This document shows, piece after piece, positions 33,953 to 64,000 of a stretch of DNA of 64,000 bases. Where the stretch lies: contig JAXRKP010000832.1 of the NCBI GenBank assembly GCA_037039925.1, positions 1-64,000 on the forward strand, written 5' to 3'. Every line of letters starts with the position of its first letter. Positions within the stretch are counted from its first letter, which is position 1. Below the pieces are notes generated by a model. The model searched no databases. It was not told the DNA's origin and saw only the letters and a list, made by a program, of their open reading frames with translations. The position numbers and the translations under genes were made by a program. This DNA comes from Doris montereyensis (Eukaryota > Mollusca > Gastropoda > Nudibranchia > Dorididae).

Positions 33953-35201
33953 GGACTTCTCACAATAATAAGCATTTTAATTGACAAATGACTTGTTTGG
34001 TTTTGTATTTCTATGTGATTTAGTTAACACAAAGTTCTACATTAGTCTCATAAACGTACACGCTTATGCTATACACACAAACATTTGAAACCTGGTGACA
34101 CGGCAGGACCCTTTAAAAACGTTACACTACGAGTTGCCAAGTTTCCAAAGGAGAGAGGTGAAGGTAATGACGTTGGCATACATTGAAACTTGACACGTAT
34201 TGAAAACAACTGGCTCGGGGAATCCCTCTATCGATAAAAAAAAAACCCAACCTTTTAAAAATATTATTATGTATTTAAAACATGATGAACTGATTGTTGC
34301 CAACAAGAAACAAACATGAGTTACCGCACCTTTCTAGAAACAAGCGCTGATCAAAATTCAGTTTTTTCACCAAAAAAGAAGATAAAAAATGATGGGTTGC
34401 TAAAATATTTCAGAGAAACCCATCAAAAAACATTTTTACACCTAAATAAATTTTCACTAAGTATAAGCAGTAGCAACAAAACAAAAATAAACAAAACATC
34501 ATGACTGAAAGTATGCATCACTGTAATATACTGCAATAATACATCAATTATAAAGTTAAAAGAAAAAAGAAACACTGGGACTATAAGTTTGTCATCAAAT
34601 ACAATTTGTGAAATGTACATGAAAAGTTCAAAAGGAAGGACATTCGGAACTATACTATTAGCGGCACATGTCAAAATTTAATTATAAAGATTGTGGAACA
34701 ACTTATTGCAAACTTATATATGTAATAAAGACAGTACAAATTAATGATCTCACAGCTGGTATTGAGCACACAGATAGTCAAACAAAACCAAACATTTTGG
34801 AAGAGTCAACGTGATTTATCTTACACAGAGAAAAGAAAAAGAAAACACAAATTACGAGACAGTATTTGTTTAATCAGGTGAACCTGTAGACCTTTGAGGT
34901 ACCTAAGTTTTCCTCATCTTTTTTTATGTTCCCTTCTTATCCCTGGTCATGAATTACAGCAATATAATATCATTATGCAACTATAATTCTGTTTGCACTG
35001 AAATCTGTGATTTAAAATATTAGAAATATCATTTTTTTGCCCATGCAGTTAGTTACTTACGTTGAGAGTTAATTGTTCATTCTCTCAAATGCAAAAACAA
35101 AAAAATTATAGTAATATGAAACTTTAAGAAACTAAGGCTTTGATTATAAAACACAACGTTCAAAGACAAGATTCGTTGAATTTTTTTTCTTCAAAATTGT
35201 G

Positions 35202-35207
35202 TTTATT
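35202..35207 (-). terminator. Candidate polyadenylation signal, CRELD membrane form
   Basis: TTTATT on the + strand is AATAAA on the coding strand, about 310 bases after the CRELD stop codon. Confidence 0.35.
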
Positions 35208-35514
35208 AATAACTGCATAAAACCATGCCTTCAATTGACCATACTTCCAACAACAAAAAACTCAACTGAAACTCAAAATATAAAGGCACAATTGCATTAT
35301 TATAAAATGTCAATCAATTAGCACAAGATTACTAGCTGTCCTTATTAAAATCCAAGATACAATTTTGATCTCAATTCATCATACTGAATGACTACCTGCG
35401 TTCAAACATCATTTACCTGACAATAAGTACATAATTATATATGTGCACTCCAAAACGCAATAATAAAAAAAACTCTCACACACTCAATCTTTTATAAAAA
35501 TCAATACATCAACA

Positions 35515-59345
<23,831 letters not shown>

Positions 59346-59582
59346 TTCTATGTTTTTTTGTTTTCAATTCCTGCTTTGAAAATTGAATATAATATAATAT
59401 AATATATTTAGATTCTAGATTTTTTAAAAGTCAATCTCCAGATGTCCTTAGTTCAGGAAAATTAGAAAGATTGATAGCATCGGAATGATCAAGGTCTTGA
59501 GCAATGAAGAAATATTATATATTGTCTCTAATTAGGTTGAACACAATTCTTTATATTCTGAATCTTGGATAACAATCGTCAT

Positions 59583-59663
59583 CTAAAATTCCAGTACTGC
59601 TGCATTAAGCTGGTTGATGTCCTCATGCATGATGACATTGGTATAAAGTGCAAGAGATACAAC
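59583..59663 (-). CDS. Candidate terminal exon of an unidentified upstream gene
   Basis: A strong acceptor (ctctctctgttttcag) is followed by 26 codons, VVSLALYTNVIMHEDINQLN and AAVLEF, then TAG. Codon use and composition look like real protein and there is no repeat. I do not recognise the family. The earlier exons were not found up to 64000. The stop lies 237 bases upstream of the CRELD start on the same strand. Confidence 0.45.
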   Translation of the reverse strand, partial: VVSLALYTNVIMHEDINQLNAAVLEF

Positions 59664-60211
59664 CTGAAAACAGAGAGAGAAAAGATATACGTTGAATAGT
59701 GTTAACATTAAAATTAATCATCTCTCAGTAGTAAACACAATGCAAGTGGTCTGTTAGTTATTTCTTGCTAACTACTTTTGTGATATTTGTTTGCATTATA
59801 AGAAAATGCAAGCCCTCATTTTGGGGTAGAATTTTAATCAAGATTTTCAAGACATGCATCTGACAATATAGCAGCAAAAATATACAATGGTCACTCTTCA
59901 GAATTTTTAGCCTTTACTATTAAGATCTAGATAGACTATTGTCTCTAAAAAAAAAAGTTCTAATTCAATGGAAATTGGATGGAAGAAGGGCATATTGTAT
60001 ATCGCACTTCAGCCCCACCAGGCAGTATCAAACACGAAAATGATAACGGTAAAGCATCCCGCTACCTTCGCAATGTATCACAGTCCCGACTCAATGAAAA
60101 AACATACAGTACAATCACTCTCTCTCCCACTGACTGTGATGCACCGTGATCCTATCCTCTCACTCTCGCTAGCCTCCAGAACTCAGTCTGACATGATCAC
60201 TGAACTCATTG

Positions 60212-60242
60212 AAACTGAAATATAATTGACGGTGCTAAAGTG
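60212..60242. repeat. Solitary half of the hairpin element
   Basis: 'tgaaatataat' then 'gacggtgctaaagtg' matches the right half of the elements at 62038 and 62179. Confidence 0.5.
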
Positions 60243-60599
60243 TGACCCCTCTCGCCACTGAATATCGGGCTCCCCAGGTCTATGTTTTTTGCCTTGTTTC
60301 TTGATGGCGGGGAATTATAATTAACAAGAGAGAAACTACAATAAAAATGGTCCCCACTACTATTTCTGTTTCCTAGCTTTATTAGCATTCCTTAAGAAGT
60401 TATGTCCCGTTTGACCCAGAAATGACTGTAACTAAAATATGTAGCTAAATAGTTTGAAATAGTGTCAGATTTATATATATATATGTATTTTATTGAGTAT
60501 TACTGTAGATTTATCTATTCTATCTTAGGACTTTTATTCAGGGAGGAGACCCCCTGAAACCCCCTTCTTTGTTTTTAAGTAGGTTCATACAGCATACGG

Positions 60600-61290
60600 C
60601 ATGGAAATCAGTGCAAGCAAGACAAAACTGATGACCCAAAGTGACACTGGAATCCATACTGACATCACCGCCAACGGGGAGAAGCTTGAAACTGTGCACA
60701 AGTTTAAATATCTGGGAGCAATACTGTCAGACAAAGGATCAAAACCTGAAGTATTAACAAGGAGTGCAATGACAACATCTGCATCAGCCAAGATAGGAAC
60801 TGTCTGGAAAGACAAAAAAGTCTCCCTTAGCTCAAAGATAAAACTTAAATGCGCTCCCTTGTTCACTCAGTGTTTCTTTACGCCTGCAAAACATGGACAT
60901 TAACTGCAGATATAGAGAAGAGAATACAGGCAACAGAAATGAGGTGCTTTGGAAGACTGCTCGGTATCTCTCACAAAGACCATATCAACAATGAAGAAGT
61001 CAGAAGTCAGAGACAGAATTATAAGACAAACCATTGGTCCTTACGGATCCTCCTCACCACTGTCAAAAGGCGCAAAATGAAATGGTTTGGACACTTGATG
61101 AGAGAAGGAGAGCTTCCAAAACCGTGCTTCAAGGAACTGTCAGAGGAGGCGGAAGAGGCAGACAAAAGAAGAGATGGGAGGACAATATCACTGAATGGAC
61201 AGGCCTGAAGCTAAGTGAGCTGATGAGACGGGCGGAGGACAGGAAGGAGTGGAGAAGATTTGGTCATCGGTAGCGCCCCAACGGCCTCCG
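60600..61290 (+). pseudogene. LINE reverse transcriptase C-terminus (second family)
   Basis: It reads HKFKYLGAILSDKGSKPEVL, SLSSKIKL, then in another frame VHSVFLYACKTWTL and RIQATEMRCFGRLLGISHKD, then RRKMKWFGHLMREGELPK and finally KRWEDNITEWTGLKLSEL. It is the C-terminal part of a non-LTR reverse transcriptase. At least two frameshifts break it. It differs in sequence from the 13.5 kb LINE. Confidence 0.88.
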
Positions 61291-61392
61291 CCAGGGGACA
61301 GATAAATGCATAATCAGAGGGCCAACCCTCCTGAAATCCTCCCCCACCCCCATTTTTGTCATTGGGTTGTACTACCTTTAAAGTTGATTACA

Positions 61393-61660
61393 CACATACA
61401 TTTCATTGTTCTGCTTCAATCGTCTACGTTTATAATTGTGTTTTCTGCCTTTGTTTGTATTTCTATCATCAGTTTTGTCGTAATGGACTGTTACAAAATA
61501 GTGACACAGAGAGAGAAGAATCATTTTCCTAACGCAACTCATCAGAAGCACATGGGTAGCTTAGAAAATGTAAACACACCACGACGATCTAGTTGCAGAG
61601 AAATTGAATCTAGGTCTGCATCTCCGGTCGGGGAATCTGCACACACATGAGTTAAGGAGT
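61393..61660 (+). repeat. 250 bp dispersed repeat, copy 2
   Basis: Collinear with 48217-48475, diverged by scattered substitutions and small indels. Confidence 0.85.
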
Positions 61661-62037
61661 ACCAGTTTATTTTATAATTCTCATGAGGAGAGAGTGGGGG
61701 ACACAAGAAGGCTTGCCTTTCTACATTAAAAGAAACAGAAAGTCTCCATATATATTCATATTCTGAGTTACGATGTCTCAGTCTCAATGTTGCACAATCC
61801 CCTTTCAGTCTCACACCCGACACAGTGTGATTCTTGTTGGGATCACCTGCCAGAGGTACCAAACTTGGGATAATCGCACTTTGGCACTGCCAAGATTTCA
61901 CCGTAATTACGATTAAAAAACCCAGTTTTATTTAAGATCAATACTGGGCATAGTCCTAATAGTCGCTAGAGCGCAGCACCATGTTTTATGAAGGGCCTCC
62001 GACTCTCATGTGTGTGTTCTCCAGTCATGTCGCCCTA

Positions 62038-62123
62038 TTATTACTCTCACTTTAGCACCGCTGACCATAGTAAATGAAGTTGAAATATAATACACTGCCG
62101 TGTTGCTAAAGTGAGAGTAATAA
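62038..62123. mobile_element. 86 bp hairpin element, copy 1
   Basis: Perfect 20 bp inverted ends TTATTACTCTCACTTTAGCA at 62038-62057 and 62104-62123. The internal 'accatagtaaatgaagttg' is not symmetric. No ORF. Confidence 0.85.
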
Positions 62124-62178
62124 AATTAAAGGGAGCCAACTGGGGCCAGGCAAGTTGTGCCAGTCGTCTTCCTAAATT

Positions 62179-62262
62179 ATTATTACTCCCACTTTAGCAC
62201 CGCAGACCATAGGCACAATAGTGGGAAATATACACCGGCGGTGCTAAAGCAGGAGTAATAAT
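62179..62262. mobile_element. 84 bp hairpin element, copy 2
   Basis: Inverted ends of about 25 bases ('attattactcccactttagc' ... 'gctaaagcaggagtaataat') with two mismatches. It shares 'actttagcaccgc.gaccatag' with copy 1, 55 bases away. Confidence 0.82.
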
Positions 62263-62692
62263 AGAGAGCCGACTGACTTGGGAAGACCACTGGGAAACAC
62301 AAGAGCAGGGCTTCTTGTTTGTTTTAATGAATGCAGGGCAGTGGCAGATCAAACGAAAATTAATCTTCAATCAATCTTGAATAGTCTTGATCCTGTGTAA
62401 TCTCATAAAAGAAAACCATGTGTAATAATTCCGCAAATATATAAACAACTTACATTTCATCACGAAATTGCATAAAAAGATAGACTCAAGCTAATATGAT
62501 GTCTTCTTAATAATGTACATCAATGGAAACGAGTTTCACAATTTACCGGTCGCCCCTCTAATCCACTCGTTCATGGATCTGGTATTGTGTACTCACTGTA
62601 AATGCAAAGCAAAAATAACGTTTATAGTCAATGAGAGCAAGCCACGTATTTTCTCCGTTACTGACCGGATGCTCTTCCTTTCGTTTCTTTGT

Positions 62693-62742
62693 CACTAGGC
62701 CGAGGCGTGCTTACTAACTAGTAAGCACGCCTCGCACTAGGC
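62693..62742. repeat. 34 bp perfect palindrome between 8 bp direct repeats
   Basis: Stem CGAGGCGTGCTTACT at 62701-62715, loop AACT, exact complementary stem at 62720-62734. CACTAGGC flanks it directly on both sides (62693-62700, 62735-62742). Confidence 0.92.
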
Positions 62743-63330
62743 ATACGGCATATGGAAGAATAAATTAAATTGATTCTCTTTAGTTAAATTCCTGAGTTTT
62801 CTTTAGCTAAATTCCTGAGTTTCTTGTTTTGTACTTTGTACCAATATTTAGTTTATGTGTGAGACTATATTTGTTGGATTGTTGTTTGTTTGCGTTTGTG
62901 TTGTTTTTTTTACAAATAACATCCGTCTTATCCACTTCTTATCCACGTCATCCACAAATAACATCCACTTCTTATCTCTTTGAAGTTGCTCTTGTTTGCT
63001 AGCTGTGTCGAATTTGGAATATTAAGTCAAATCATTAGGAAATTATCAAGTTCGAGTGTTTCGTTATTGTTTTGTTTTGATATAGTGAGGTTGGTTTTTT
63101 TAATTTTACGAAACTTTCTCATGGGTGAGGCTCGGGCGACACGTAAGGCAATGCGCCTAGTGGTAAATGAGATCTAAAATATTTAATACCAGTACAGAAT
63201 TATTTTGAGGCTGATCCATACCAAAGACAGTCCATACCCAAAAGAGCCATTATGAAGCTGTGATTTAATAGCTGTAAAGATGTAAAGACTTCTAAGCCCA
63301 TAAATAGCACTGTATGTGGGTGAGAGAGAA

Positions 63331-64000
<670 letters not shown>

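Noticed and set aside
62452..62730. Possible upstream exons of the 59.6 kb gene
   Set aside because: The candidate acceptor and donor sequences here enclose stops in every usable frame.

Overview
This is a window of animal nuclear DNA. It has small exons bounded by GT-AG introns, abundant tRNA-derived SINEs, decayed LINEs and DNA transposons, and many micro- and minisatellites. The mix of genes and repeats suggests a lophotrochozoan, most likely a mollusc. That placement is inference; nothing in the sequence proves it.

Two conserved genes can be followed exon by exon, and they converge. On the + strand (about 5.0-16.6 kb) lies an alpha-arrestin of the ARRDC2/3/4 type: eight coding exons, about 433 residues, two arrestin domains and a tail with PPxY motifs. 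On the - strand (59.3 kb down to 35.5 kb) lies a CRELD gene: eleven coding exons giving exactly 435 codons before the stop. It has a signal peptide, a CxxC motif, a WE-type domain, EGF and furin-like repeats, two calcium-binding EGF modules and a C-terminal membrane hairpin. A second possible last exon, in the correct splice phase, lies at 32.5-32.66 kb and would give a different tail. Just upstream of CRELD on the same strand, 59583-59663 looks like the terminal coding exon of another gene whose remaining exons are not visible.

Layout: 1-5.0 kb is gene-free flank with SINEs and microsatellites. 5.0-16.6 kb is the arrestin gene, whose introns hold LINE and SINE debris. 16.6-32.4 kb is the shared 3' space of the two genes, AT-rich with several minisatellites (45, 43, 46, about 65 and 31 bp units). 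32.5-59.3 kb is CRELD; its 10.7 kb intron before the membrane exon carries a 2 kb minisatellite, a perfect-ended MITE and Tc1-like transposase remnants. 59.6-64 kb holds the candidate exon, a LINE 3' fragment, small hairpin elements and a long GA array.

There is no prokaryotic-style gene cluster or clear new enzyme system. The points most worth a second look are: the two alternative C-termini of the single CRELD locus; head-to-head inverted SINE dimers found at two loci with the same layout; a 34 bp perfect palindrome between 8 bp direct repeats; a 232 bp MITE with 26 bp perfect ends; tiny upstream ORFs abutting the arrestin start; a GC-AG intron; and two reading-frame conflicts next to homopolymers in the arrestin gene.
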